The notes under the pieces: generated by a model
Seen by the model: the letters and a program-made list of their open reading frames with translations, nothing else
The model's database searches: none
What the model was told of the DNA's origin: nothing
Source of the DNA: Thiemannella venezuelensis
GTDB lineage: Bacteria > Actinomycetota > Actinomycetes > Streptosporangiales > Streptosporangiaceae
Assembly: GCF_014203605.1 (NCBI RefSeq)
Contig: NZ_JACHJJ010000014.1
Coordinates: forward strand, 62,001-126,000
DNA length: 64,000 bases
Reading direction: 5' to 3'
Translations under genes and position numbers: made by a program
In this document: piece by piece, positions 50,355 to 59,288 of the stretch
How the letters are laid out: each line of letters begins with the position of its first letter
Numbering within the stretch: position 1 is the first letter of the stretch

Positions 50355-51470
50355 TCAGGGGTGGTCCGGATGAGATCCGTGCGCGAACCGCACGGCGACG
50401 GACAGTCCGCCTTCGGGGCGTGCGCTGGTGGTGAGGGTGGCGTGGTGGGCCCGGATGACGGCGTCGACGATGGCGAGACCGAGACCGTAGCCGTCGCTGC
50501 GGCCGTGCCGTTCGGGCGCCAGTCTCTGGAAGGGCTGGAAGAGACGCTGGAGCTGGTCGCCGGGGATGACCGGCCCGCTGTTGGTGACCGTGAGGACCGC
50601 CTGCGTGCCGGAGGTCCGCGTGGTGATCTCTACGTGCCCGGCCGCGTGGTTGTGGCGGATGGCGTTGTCGACGAGGTTGGCGACGAGGCTTTCGATCAGT
50701 CCCGGGTCCCCGGCCGTCACCGCGGGCGTCAGGTGCTCGGCGAGGCCGATGCCTGCCCGCGCTGCCCGGTCGCGGCGGGAGGCGAGTACTCCTTCGACGA
50801 CGTGGGCGAGGTCGAGGGTGTCCCGGCGGGTGACACCGCGCTCGCCGGTGGCCAGAGCGAGCAGCGCATGGACGAGCCGCTCCTGGTGCCCGCCCAGGGC
50901 GAGGGCCTCCTGACAGGCCGAGCGCAGGGTGTCGGCATCGGCGTCGGGGTCGGCGAGAGTGACTTCGAGCAGGGTGCGCAGGCCGGCGAGAGGGGTGCGC
51001 AACTCGTGGGAGGCGTTGGCGACGAAGTGGCGCTGGGCGTCGAAGGATGCCTCGAGGCGGGCGAACAGGTCGTCGAGGGTGTGGCCGAGCTCGGTCAGCT
51101 CGTCCGTGGGCTCGCCGAGGTCGAGGCGCCGGTGGAGGCTGCCGGCGGAGATGATCCTGGCGGTGGCGGTGATGGCGCGCAGCGGGTGCAGGAACCGGCC
51201 GGCGACGAACCAGCCGAGAGCCAGGGCGACGGGTGCCAGAACGACCAGGGCGACGGCCGATCCCGTGAGAAGCCGGGGCAGGCCGATCCCGGGCCCGGTC
51301 TCGGTGATCACGCTCGATGAGGGGCGGCCCTCGGGAGTGGCCGCATGGACGCCGGCGAGCGGGACGGCGACGAGGACGACCGCCGAGGCCCCGGCGGCGT
51401 AGACGCCCGCCGCGTAGGCGAGCGCGAGCCGTGTCCGCAACGACCTTCTGGCGGGCTTGCGGGAGGTCAT
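50355..51470 (-). CDS. OmpR-partner sensor histidine kinase
   Basis: A 371-aa membrane kinase: TM1 about 15-40, a short extracytoplasmic loop of about 30 aa, TM2 about 70-95, HAMP (FLHPLRAITATARIISAGSL), HisKA with HFVANASHELRTPLAGLRTL (phospho-His), and the ATPase domain with LVANLVDNAIRHN (N-box), VTNSGPVIP (G1) and DGYGLGLAIVDAVIRAH (G2). The loop is too short for a folded sensor domain, so it probably senses through the membrane. The ATG overlaps the regulator stop by 4 nt (ATGA). Confidence 0.93.
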   Translation of the reverse strand: MTSRKPARRSLRTRLALAYAAGVYAAGASAVVLVAVPLAGVHAATPEGRPSSSVITETGPGIGLPRLLTGSAVALVVLAPVALALGWFVAGRFLHPLRAITATARIISAGSLHRRLDLGEPTDELTELGHTLDDLFARLEASFDAQRHFVANASHELRTPLAGLRTLLEVTLADPDADADTLRSACQEALALGGHQERLVHALLALATGERGVTRRDTLDLAHVVEGVLASRRDRAARAGIGLAEHLTPAVTAGDPGLIESLVANLVDNAIRHNHAAGHVEITTRTSGTQAVLTVTNSGPVIPGDQLQRLFQPFQRLAPERHGRSDGYGLGLAIVDAVIRAHHATLTTSARPEGGLSVAVRFAHGSHPDHP

Positions 51471-52129
51471 GCCGGTCCGATGCGGTAGCCGCCCTCGCGG
51501 ACGGTCTCGATCACGGGCGGGTCGCCGAGCTTGGCCCGCAACCGGTGCACGGTGTGCTTGACGGCGCTGCTGAAGGGGTCGGCGGCCTCGTCCCAGACGC
51601 GTTCGAGCAGTTCCTCTGCGGAGATGACCAGGCCCGGTACGGCGAGCAGGCATTCGAGCAGGGCGAACTCCCTGGGGCTCAGCTCAAGGCGCCGACCGGC
51701 CCGGAACGCGGCACGGCGGGCCGGATCGAGGGTGATGTCCTCGCATGCCAGGATGGGCGGCAGCGGCGGGGTGGCGCGGCGGGCCAGCGCACGGACGCGG
51801 GCGACCAGTTCGGCGAACGCGAACGGCTTGGGCAGGTAGTCGTCGGCGCCGAGGCCGAGCCCGTCGACGCGGTCCTCGATCGTGCCGGAGGCGGTGAGCA
51901 TCAGGATACGGGTCTGGCAGCGGCTGCGGGCGAGTCGCCGGCAGATCTCGTCCCCGTGCACGCCGGGCAGGTCGCGGTCGAGGACCACCACGTCGTAGCG
52001 GGTGGCGGCCAGGCGGTCGAGGGCGGCGGTTCCGTCCAGGACGACGTCGACGGCCATGCCCTCGCGGCGCAGCCCGGTTCCGACGGAGCGGGCGAGGACC
52101 TCGAAGTCCTCGACGACGAGGACCCTCAC
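51467..52129 (-). CDS. OmpR-family response regulator
   Basis: 220 aa. The receiver has VLVVEDFEVL (acidic pocket), VVVLDRDLPGVHGDE (phospho-Asp about 51), LTASG and DDYLPKPF. The C-terminal winged helix reads ELSPREFALLECLLAVPG then KHTVHRLRAKLGDPPVIETV ending GGYRIG. GTG start at 52129. First gene of the kinase-regulator unit. It is divergent from the ABC-2-like gene at 52281, and a 10-bp inverted repeat lies in the shared 151-bp region, so that gene is a likely target. Confidence 0.93.
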   Translation of the reverse strand: MRVLVVEDFEVLARSVGTGLRREGMAVDVVLDGTAALDRLAATRYDVVVLDRDLPGVHGDEICRRLARSRCQTRILMLTASGTIEDRVDGLGLGADDYLPKPFAFAELVARVRALARRATPPLPPILACEDITLDPARRAAFRAGRRLELSPREFALLECLLAVPGLVISAEELLERVWDEAADPFSSAVKHTVHRLRAKLGDPPVIETVREGGYRIGPA

Positions 52130-52212
52130 CGCCGGTCACCGCCGGTCGTCGTACGGGCGGGGCGGCCGGACCGGCCACCGGGTCGGGGTGCCATGGCTTC
52201 ACGATGCCAGAT

Positions 52213-52261
52213 CCCCGGTTCCAACCGGGTCTCGGCGGCTGCGACCCGGCGGGAACCGGGG
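52213..52261. promoter_or_regulatory. Inverted repeat in the divergent regulator/permease region
   Basis: CCCCGGTTCC (52213-52222) and GGAACCGGGG (52252-52261) are perfect reverse complements 29 nt apart, 20-68 nt upstream of the permease-like ATG. It could be a pair of regulator sites or a leader hairpin. Confidence 0.5.
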
Positions 52262-52280
52262 GTCCCGTACAACCGCCGGC

Positions 52281-53813
52281 ATGAGTTCATTCACACCTCA
52301 CCGATCCGACCGGCGGGCCGGCCGGGACGGCTTCCCCCGTCTGCTGCGCGCGGAGTGGACCAGGTTCCGCTCCGCGCGGAGCCGGGTGCTCGCCGTGGCG
52401 GCCTCCGTACTGGTCACCGTCTCGCTCGGGCTGCTGGTCGCCGGGGGTGCCCGCAGCACCTGCGTGACCTGGAGGGGGGAGGGCCCCTGCCCCGCGCCCC
52501 TGGTGGGTCCCGACGGCACGGCGGTGAGCGACAGGTACTACTTCGTGCACCAGCCGCTGAAGGGGAACGGCGGCATCACCGCCCGCGTGTCGGACATGAC
52601 CGGGCGGCTGCGGATGCCGGACGCCGTACCCGGGGTGCGCAACGTCAAGGAGGGGGTGGCGCCCTGGGCGAAGGCCGGGCTCCTGGTCAGGCAGAGCCTC
52701 ACGCGGGGCACGCCGTACGCCGCCGTCATGATCACCGGTGGCCATGGCGTGAGGATGCAGCACGACTTCGTCCACGACGTGGCCGGCGGTCCTGCCCGCG
52801 GGCCCCTGTGGCTGCGGCTGACCAGGTCGGGCGAGACCGTCACCGGCTACGAGTCGGGTGACGGCGAGACGTGGACCGAGGTCGGCACGGTCAGGCTGAC
52901 CGGGCTGCCGGAGACGGTCGAGATCGGGATGTTCGCCGCCTCACCGGGCGCGATGTGGGAGACGGCGGAAGCCTTCGCCCAGGTCACCGCCGCCTTCGAC
53001 CGGATCACGCTGCAGGGAGCGGACGGTCCGTGGCGGCATGACGACGTCGGCGTCTCCCCGGGGCCCGACGGCAGGACCCCGCATCACCCGGGCGGGGCCG
53101 TCGAGTCCGGCGGCAAGCTCCTCGTGACCGGGGTCGGTGACATCGGGCCCGCCACAGTGGACGGCGGCCTGCGCGCCGACCTCGCGCTGATCGGCGGGGG
53201 CGTGGGGCTGATCCCGCTGCTCGTGGCGGCGGTCACGTTCTTCACCGCCGGACACCGGCGGAGGCCGGCCGGGACCGGCCTGCCGGCCGGGCCGCATCCG
53301 GCGCGGCTGCTGGCGGCCGGGGCCGTGGTGGTCGGCGCGGTCGCGTTCGCGGCGGGGCTGGCGGCCTCGGGGGTCGTCGTCCCTGCCGGCCTGGCGGTGC
53401 TGCGCGCCAATCAGAACCCGATCCAGCCGATCACGCCGGGTACCGGGTTACGGGTGATCGTCGGCTACGCGGCGCTGGCCGCGGCCGCGGCCGTGCTGGC
53501 CCTGGGCCTCGCCGCGCTGGTCGAGCGGGCCGTCGTCGCCGTCGGGCTGGCCGTCGGGCTGGTCGTCGTGCCCTCCCTACTGGCGACCGCGGGTTCGGCG
53601 CCGTGGCTGCTGGCGGCCACTCCCGCCGCCGGGTTCGCGATCACGCAGAGCGTCCCCGCGTTCGCGCACGTGGAGGCGGGTCCGTCGCCGCTGGGGGGCC
53701 ATTACCCGCTCCCGCCATGGGCGGGCCTCGCCGTGACCTGCGGATACGCCGCTCTCACCCTCGGGGCGGCGATGGCCGTGCACCGCAGGAGAGCGCCGGG
53801 CGGGTTCGGCTGA
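52281..53813 (+). CDS. ABC-2-like membrane protein with embedded DUF1349-like domain
   Basis: 510 aa. An N-terminal amphipathic start (LLRAEWTRFRSARSRVLAVA, the typical entry of ABC-2 permeases) and TM1 (about 30-55) lead into a large extracytoplasmic domain (about 60-300). That domain has YYFVHQPLKGNGGITARVSD, a KAGLLVRQS motif and LWLRLTRSGETVTGYESGDG, the pattern of the DUF1349 concanavalin-like fold. About five more TMs follow (310-505). Such proteins normally pair with an ATP-binding subunit, but none is adjacent. It is divergent from the two-component genes. A sensory or carbohydrate-binding role of the inserted domain is inference. Confidence 0.75.
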   Translation: MSSFTPHRSDRRAGRDGFPRLLRAEWTRFRSARSRVLAVAASVLVTVSLGLLVAGGARSTCVTWRGEGPCPAPLVGPDGTAVSDRYYFVHQPLKGNGGITARVSDMTGRLRMPDAVPGVRNVKEGVAPWAKAGLLVRQSLTRGTPYAAVMITGGHGVRMQHDFVHDVAGGPARGPLWLRLTRSGETVTGYESGDGETWTEVGTVRLTGLPETVEIGMFAASPGAMWETAEAFAQVTAAFDRITLQGADGPWRHDDVGVSPGPDGRTPHHPGGAVESGGKLLVTGVGDIGPATVDGGLRADLALIGGGVGLIPLLVAAVTFFTAGHRRRPAGTGLPAGPHPARLLAAGAVVVGAVAFAAGLAASGVVVPAGLAVLRANQNPIQPITPGTGLRVIVGYAALAAAAAVLALGLAALVERAVVAVGLAVGLVVVPSLLATAGSAPWLLAATPAAGFAITQSVPAFAHVEAGPSPLGGHYPLPPWAGLAVTCGYAALTLGAAMAVHRRRAPGGFG

Positions 53814-53847
53814 CCCGAAGGGGCGGAACCCGTCCTGCGCGTTGGCG

Positions 53848-53878
53848 GCCGTGCCCCGGAGCACGGCTCGCGCGAGCC
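53848..53878. terminator. Overlapping hairpins between convergent genes
   Basis: GCCGTGC (53848-53854) pairs with GCACGGC (53861-53867), and a 14-bp palindrome GGCTCGCGCGAGCC (53865-53878) overlaps it. Located between the ABC-2-like gene and sbcC, so it may serve both. Confidence 0.6.
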
Positions 53879-53927
53879 GGAGACCCGCCGTCCCGGACCG
53901 GCGCCCGGCCGCCGCGCCCGGTGCGGC

Positions 53928-56900
53928 TCACTGCCGGATCGTCGAGCCGTGCCGCTCCTTCCGGATGTGGAGCCGGGCGGGGATCCGGACACGCAGCTCG
54001 CCGACGTGGCTGACGATGCCGACGGCCCGGCCGCCGTCGCGCAGGCCGTCCAGGATGTCGAGGACCCCGTCCAGGGTGTCCTCGTCGAGCGTGCCGAACC
54101 CCTCGTCGACGAAGAGCGTGCCGAGCTCCACTCCCCCGGCCTCGGCGGTGACCACGTCGGCCAGGCCGAGGGCGAGCGCCAGCGAGGTGATGAAGCCCTC
54201 GCCGCCCGACAGGGTGGCGGGGTCGCGGGCCACCCCGGTCCAGCCGTCCAGGATCCGCAGACCGAGCCCGCCGCCGGACCGGCTGCGGTCGCCCGCCGCG
54301 CGCCCGAGGTCGTGGTCGAGGAGGTAGCGCCCGCCCGACATGTGGTCCAGCCGCTCGTTGGCCGAGGCGACGACCTGGCGGAGCCGCTCGCCGAGGACGT
54401 AGGACGACAGCCGCATCCGCCACCGGTTGTCGGTGGAGTTGCCACCGGTCAGGGCGGCGAGCCGGTCGGCCAGGCGGTGCCGTTCCGCGGCGGGCGACCA
54501 GCGGTCCAGGCAGCCGGCCAGCTCCGCTCGGAGCGCGGCCAGCCGGTCGCGGCGGTCCTCGGCCCGGTTCCGGGTGGCGAGGAAGGCGGCGTGGGCGGAC
54601 TCGGCGGCGTCCCGGGCCGCCTCCAGCGCGGCCAGGTCGGGTCCGGGCTCCGCCGCGGCGGCGATCAGCTCCGGGTCGGCCAGCGAGGCGTCGACGGCGG
54701 CGCGCTCCTGGTCGAGCGCGCGGAGCCGTCCGGCCTTCTCCGCCTGCTCGGCGGCCGGGCGGACCGCCGCACGGGCGTCGTCGAGCCCGAGGAAGCCCGC
54801 CTCGGCCACCGCCGCCACGGCCCGTACCTCCGCCGCCTCCAGCTCGGCCTCGGCGGCCCGCTCCTGCCGGGTGGCCTCGACGGCCTCCCCGAGCAGGTCG
54901 GCCTCCTCGGCCAGCCGCTCCAGCCGGGCGGCCAGTGTGGGGTCCCCGCCCCGCGCCTCGTCGAGGCGCACGGCCAGCCGGTCGGCGTCGGCGGCGAGCA
55001 GCCGGGCGTCCGTACGGCGGGCGGACAGCTCCACCGCGAGCTCGCGCGAGCGCTCCCCGAGCTCCCCGAGCTCGGCGGTGACCTGCTCCATCCGGGCGGT
55101 GAGCGCGGGGACCGCGGCGGCCGACTCCCGCAGCGCGGCCAGGACCCGGTCGGCCTCCCGCAGGTCCTCGGCGGCCCGGGCGGCGGTCAGCGCGGGAGGC
55201 TCCCGCCCGGCCTCGCCGGTCGCCGGGGCGTCGCCGCCGGCGTCCGCGGCCCGGGCGTCACCGCCGGAGTTCCCCGCGGTGACGCCGTCCGCGCTCCCCG
55301 CGAGGCCCTCGTGCCCGCCGCCGCGGGTGTCCCGGTCGATGCCGTGCCGGGTGGCGGCCTCCTCGTGCCGGGCGGCCGCCTCCGCCACCCGGGCGACGGC
55401 GGCCAGGGCGTCCGCGAGGGCGGCGGCCTCGGCGGTGAGCCGCTCGCGACGCGCCCCGACGGTGGGGTCGGCTCCGCGCGCCCCGCCGAGGCGGGCCGCC
55501 AGCCGCTCCTGTTCGGCCAGCGCGCCGGTGCGGCGGGCGCGGTCCTCGGCCAGGCGGCGGGAGACCTCCCCGGCCTGCTGCCTGGCCGCGTCCAGTTCGG
55601 CGGCGACCCGGTCCGCCTCGGCGGCGAGCTCCTGCTCCGTCCCGGCCGCGGCGGTGAGGGCGGCCAGTTCCCGGCCGGCCCCGGCGAGCGCCTCCTCCGC
55701 CTCCGCGACGGCGAGGTCGCCGGCGAGGGCGAAGACCTCCTCCAGTTGGGTGGCGAGGGCGGCGACCCCGCTCTCGGCGTCCCGGCGCAGTTCCAGGGCC
55801 GTGTCGTAGGCGCGCTGGGCCGCGCGCTCGTCGTCGGCGGTGGGCGCCTCGTCGGCCGGGGCGGCCGGGGCGGGGTGCTCGGGTGAGCCGCAGACCGCGC
55901 ACGGCTCGCCGGAGACGAGCCCCGCGGCGAGTTCGGCAGCCATCCCGTCGATCCGGGCCTGGCGGAGCTCCTGGAGCCGGTCGCGGAGCTCCTGGGCCCG
56001 GTCGACGGCCCCGGCCTGGGCGGCGCGGGCCGTGTCGAGTCCGGCGCGGAGCGCGTCGCGGCGGCGGGCGGCGTCCAGCACGGCGGAGGCGGAGGCGGCC
56101 GCCGCCTCGGCGGCCGGGATCCTGGCGGCCTCGGCCCTGGCCGCGGAGAGCCGGGCCGATACCCCGGCGAGAGCGGCGGGCAGCTCGCCCAGGGGTCCGG
56201 CGAGCGCGGCCTCCCGCCCTTCCAGATCGCTCAGGCCGGCGTCGAGGGCGGCGAGCTCCGCCTCCAGCTCCGCGAGCCGCGCCTCGTCACCGCGGACCCC
56301 TTCCAGGGCGGCGAGCGCGTCGCGGCGCTCGCGCTCGGCGGCGGCCAGCAGTTCCCTGAGCCCGGGCGTACCGGCGGTGAGGCTCCCGCCGGGCGCGGGC
56401 GGATCCTGCCCGGTCCCGGCCGGTCCGCCGGCTCCGGGAGTCCCGGAGGGCCGGGAGGGTTCCGGGGGGAGGGCGGAGAGCACGGCCGCCAGTTCCCGGC
56501 GGGCGGCGTCCAGCTCGGCTGCGAGGCGGTCGCGCTCCTCGGTGGCCCGGAGCCGGGCGGCGGCCGTCTGCCTGGCCGACTCGGCGGCGGGGATCCGGGC
56601 CGAGTCCAGGCGTGCCTCGGTGAGGCGGGCCTCCGCTTCGCCGCGGAGGCCGGGCAGGACCTCCAGGCGGGCGTCGGTCCCGGCCTGTTCCCCGGCCAGC
56701 CGCTCGATCTCCCGCTCCGCCTCCGCGCGGTCCTGGAGGATCCGCGTCAGCCGTGCCTCCTCCGACCGCAGCTCGCCCAGCCGGGTGATCTCGTCCCGCC
56801 GGTCGCGCTCCAGCGCGGCGAGGCGGTCGGGGCCCCTGAGCAGCGGGAGGGCCCGGGTGAGGGCGTCCGCGGCCAGGCCGCGCGCCTTGGCCGCGGCCTC

Positions 56901-57959
56901 GGTCCGCTGCCGGACCTCCTTCAGGAGGGGGAGGACCCGGTCGGCCCTGGCCGCCTCGGCGAGGACGGCCTCCAGGTCGGCCCGCTCCTCGGCCCGCTCC
57001 TCCAGCGCCCGGCTCCGGGCCAGGGCCTCGGCGTGACGGCGCTGCCGGTCGGCCAGCGCCAGGCCGTCCTCCAGTCTCCTGCGGGCCTGCGGCACGGCCG
57101 CCTCTCCCTCGGCCCCGCCGCCGGCCACCGCGGCGACCGCCTCGCCGGCCAGTTTCACGAGCGCGTCCGCCCACCCCAGCGGGTCCTCCTCCGCCGGGAC
57201 CGCCGGGAGGCCCCCGCCGTGGAGGCCGTCCTGCGGCGCGGGGATCACGGCGAGCGCGGGGATCACGGCGAGCGCGGCGAGGAGGCCGGGGCCGGCGGCC
57301 TCCTGCAGGCGGTTGACCACGGAGTCGACCTCCCTGCGGAGGGCCTGCTGGTCGCGGAAGGCCTCGGTGCGGCGGTCGGCCAGCCAGGACTCGGCGGCGG
57401 CGTAGATCCTGACGGAGAACAGGCGCTCCAGGACCTTGCGGCGCTCCTCGCCGTCGGCGCGCAGGAACCGGGCGAAGTCGCCCTGGGGCAGCATGGCGAC
57501 CTGGCAGAACTGGGCGGCGTTCATGCCGAGCAGCCCGCCGACCAGCTCCCCCGCCTCGTCGGCGCGGGTGCTCAGGCCGGTCCACTCGCCGGAGGCGAGC
57601 AGCTCCTCGACGACGACCTTGGCCTTCTCCTCCGTGGTGCCGGTCCCGCGCTGCTTGGGGCGCTGCCAGGCGGGCGAGCGGGTGATCCTGAAGCGGCGGC
57701 CCCGGATCGTGACCTCCAGGACCACGCGGGGGCCCCGGCCCGGTGGGGCGTGGTCGCAGCGCAGGCTCCTGGCGCTGTCGCGCTGTCCGGGCACACGGCC
57801 GTACAGGGCGTAGCAGAGGGCGTCCAGCACCGTGGTCTTGCCCGCGCCGGTGGGGCCGTGGATCAGGAAGAGCCCGGCCTCGGAGAGGGCGTCGAAGTCG
57901 ACCTCCTCCTCGCCGGGGAACGAGCCGAACGCGGTGATCTGCAGCCGGTGCGGGCGCAT
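53928..57959 (-). CDS. sbcC: DNA repair exonuclease SbcCD subunit SbcC
   Basis: A 1343-aa Rad50-like ATPase of the SbcCD nuclease that opens DNA hairpins and processes ends. N-head: LQITAFGSFPGEEEVDFDAL and Walker A HGPTGAGKTTVLDAL. Long Ala/Glu/Arg coiled coils (about 200-1200) flank a zinc hook CAVCGSPEHPAP near residue 690. C-head: LSGGEGFITSLALALGLADV and FVDEGFGTLDEDTLDG (signature and Walker B). It is long for SbcC (about 1000-1050 aa); the excess sits in low-complexity coiled-coil stretches, including a small internal tandem repeat (ALAVIP twice, near 57240-57275). The ATG directly abuts the sbcD stop. Confidence 0.94.
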   Translation of the reverse strand: MRPHRLQITAFGSFPGEEEVDFDALSEAGLFLIHGPTGAGKTTVLDALCYALYGRVPGQRDSARSLRCDHAPPGRGPRVVLEVTIRGRRFRITRSPAWQRPKQRGTGTTEEKAKVVVEELLASGEWTGLSTRADEAGELVGGLLGMNAAQFCQVAMLPQGDFARFLRADGEERRKVLERLFSVRIYAAAESWLADRRTEAFRDQQALRREVDSVVNRLQEAAGPGLLAALAVIPALAVIPAPQDGLHGGGLPAVPAEEDPLGWADALVKLAGEAVAAVAGGGAEGEAAVPQARRRLEDGLALADRQRRHAEALARSRALEERAEERADLEAVLAEAARADRVLPLLKEVRQRTEAAAKARGLAADALTRALPLLRGPDRLAALERDRRDEITRLGELRSEEARLTRILQDRAEAEREIERLAGEQAGTDARLEVLPGLRGEAEARLTEARLDSARIPAAESARQTAAARLRATEERDRLAAELDAARRELAAVLSALPPEPSRPSGTPGAGGPAGTGQDPPAPGGSLTAGTPGLRELLAAAERERRDALAALEGVRGDEARLAELEAELAALDAGLSDLEGREAALAGPLGELPAALAGVSARLSAARAEAARIPAAEAAAASASAVLDAARRRDALRAGLDTARAAQAGAVDRAQELRDRLQELRQARIDGMAAELAAGLVSGEPCAVCGSPEHPAPAAPADEAPTADDERAAQRAYDTALELRRDAESGVAALATQLEEVFALAGDLAVAEAEEALAGAGRELAALTAAAGTEQELAAEADRVAAELDAARQQAGEVSRRLAEDRARRTGALAEQERLAARLGGARGADPTVGARRERLTAEAAALADALAAVARVAEAAARHEEAATRHGIDRDTRGGGHEGLAGSADGVTAGNSGGDARAADAGGDAPATGEAGREPPALTAARAAEDLREADRVLAALRESAAAVPALTARMEQVTAELGELGERSRELAVELSARRTDARLLAADADRLAVRLDEARGGDPTLAARLERLAEEADLLGEAVEATRQERAAEAELEAAEVRAVAAVAEAGFLGLDDARAAVRPAAEQAEKAGRLRALDQERAAVDASLADPELIAAAAEPGPDLAALEAARDAAESAHAAFLATRNRAEDRRDRLAALRAELAGCLDRWSPAAERHRLADRLAALTGGNSTDNRWRMRLSSYVLGERLRQVVASANERLDHMSGGRYLLDHDLGRAAGDRSRSGGGLGLRILDGWTGVARDPATLSGGEGFITSLALALGLADVVTAEAGGVELGTLFVDEGFGTLDEDTLDGVLDILDGLRDGGRAVGIVSHVGELRVRIPARLHIRKERHGSTIRQ

Positions 57960-59099
57960 CTACGCCATCGCCTCCTTGGTACGGCACTCCTCGATGGCCC
58001 TGCGGAGCATGCCGATCTCGTCGGCGTCGGCGGCCTCGCCGCGCACCTCCCGGACGAAGTCGAGCGCGACCTCGATCTCGGGGCGCCCCGCCGCCCGGGG
58101 GCGGATCACGGCCTCGGGGCCGCCGCCCTCGGGTTCGAAGGAGAGGGCGAGCGTGTGCGGGAAGCGGGTCCGCAGGCGCTCCATCGCCCCCTTGGGCCGG
58201 ATCGGGTCGGTCAGCGTCACCTGGAGCCAGCGGTCCTCGTGGCCGGCGTGGGCGGCGGAGGTGAGCAGGTCGTCGAGGCGGCCGGTGAGGCGCCCGAGCC
58301 GCCGGGGCACCGGTGCCTCGGCGAACTCGGCCCCGGCGAACCCGTCAGGCCCGATCTCCACCAGCCAGGAGCCCTTCACGTGGTCGGTCTCGGAGAAGGA
58401 GTAGGCGATCGGTGATCCGGAGTAGCGCACGGTCTCGGTCATCCGCTGGCGGCCGTGCAGGTGGCCCAGGGCGACATAGCCGGCGCCGTCGAAGGCCGTG
58501 ACCGGCACGTGCGCGACGCCGCCGACGCTGATGTCGCGCTCGCTGTCGCTGCCCCGCCCCCCGGTCACGAACGCGTGGGCCAGGACGACCGAGCGGGCGC
58601 CGCGCTCCGCGATGTCGGCCCTGATCAGGGACATGGCGTGCCCGATCGCGGCGGTGTGGGTGCGCTCGGGCAGTTCCCAGGGCCCGCGGACCAGCTCGGG
58701 CTCCAGGTAGGGGATGCCGTAGAACGCCACCTCCCCGGCCCCGTCTCCGGCCAGCACGGGCTCGGCGACCCGGGCGGGGTCGGTGCGCAGGTGCACGCCC
58801 GCGGCGTCGATCAGGTCGGCGCCGAAGCCGAGGCGGCGCGCGGAGTCGTGGTTCCCGCTGATCAGGACGGCGCGCGCGCCCTCGGCGACCAGCCGCCGCA
58901 GCGCCTGGTTGCACAGCTCCACCGCGTCGACCGAGGGCAGCGCCCGGTCGTAGACGTCGCCGGAGACGACGACCACGTCGACGCGCTCGGACCTGACCGT
59001 CTCGATCAGGTGGTCGACGAAGACCCCCTGCGCGGACAGGAGGCTCTCACGGTGGAAGGACCGGCCCAGATGCCAGTCCGATGTGTGCAGCACCCGCAT
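57960..59099 (-). CDS. sbcD: DNA repair exonuclease SbcCD subunit SbcD
   Basis: A 379-aa Mre11-type nuclease. Metallophosphatase motifs are all present: LHTSDWHLG at the start, VVSGDVYDRALP near 45, ISGNHDSARRLG near 80, and GHLHGRQ near 205. It works with SbcC, whose gene follows without a gap. The ATG at 59099 begins exactly at the conserved MRVLHTSDWHLG. The 189-bp region to the divergent hydrolase gene carries no clear operator. Confidence 0.95.
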   Translation of the reverse strand: MRVLHTSDWHLGRSFHRESLLSAQGVFVDHLIETVRSERVDVVVVSGDVYDRALPSVDAVELCNQALRRLVAEGARAVLISGNHDSARRLGFGADLIDAAGVHLRTDPARVAEPVLAGDGAGEVAFYGIPYLEPELVRGPWELPERTHTAAIGHAMSLIRADIAERGARSVVLAHAFVTGGRGSDSERDISVGGVAHVPVTAFDGAGYVALGHLHGRQRMTETVRYSGSPIAYSFSETDHVKGSWLVEIGPDGFAGAEFAEAPVPRRLGRLTGRLDDLLTSAAHAGHEDRWLQVTLTDPIRPKGAMERLRTRFPHTLALSFEPEGGGPEAVIRPRAAGRPEIEVALDFVREVRGEAADADEIGMLRRAIEECRTKEAMA

Positions 59100-59288
59100 C
59101 CGCCTGAAGCTAACAGTCCTCAGCGACAAGTGCTGCCACTCTCTCCACTCCGCTCTCGCCCACGACATATCGGAATGCCGGAAAACCGCCGCTCCGAGTA
59201 GGCTTGAAGATCTAGAGAAGCTTTTGAGGAAAACGGACCGAACGGACGACCGGCACAGAGCAGAGCGGCGATCGGGGAGCGGATCGGC

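Noticed and set aside
57240-57275. Tandem 18-bp repeat inside sbcC
   Set aside because: In-frame slippage in a low-complexity coiled-coil region; no sign of separate function.
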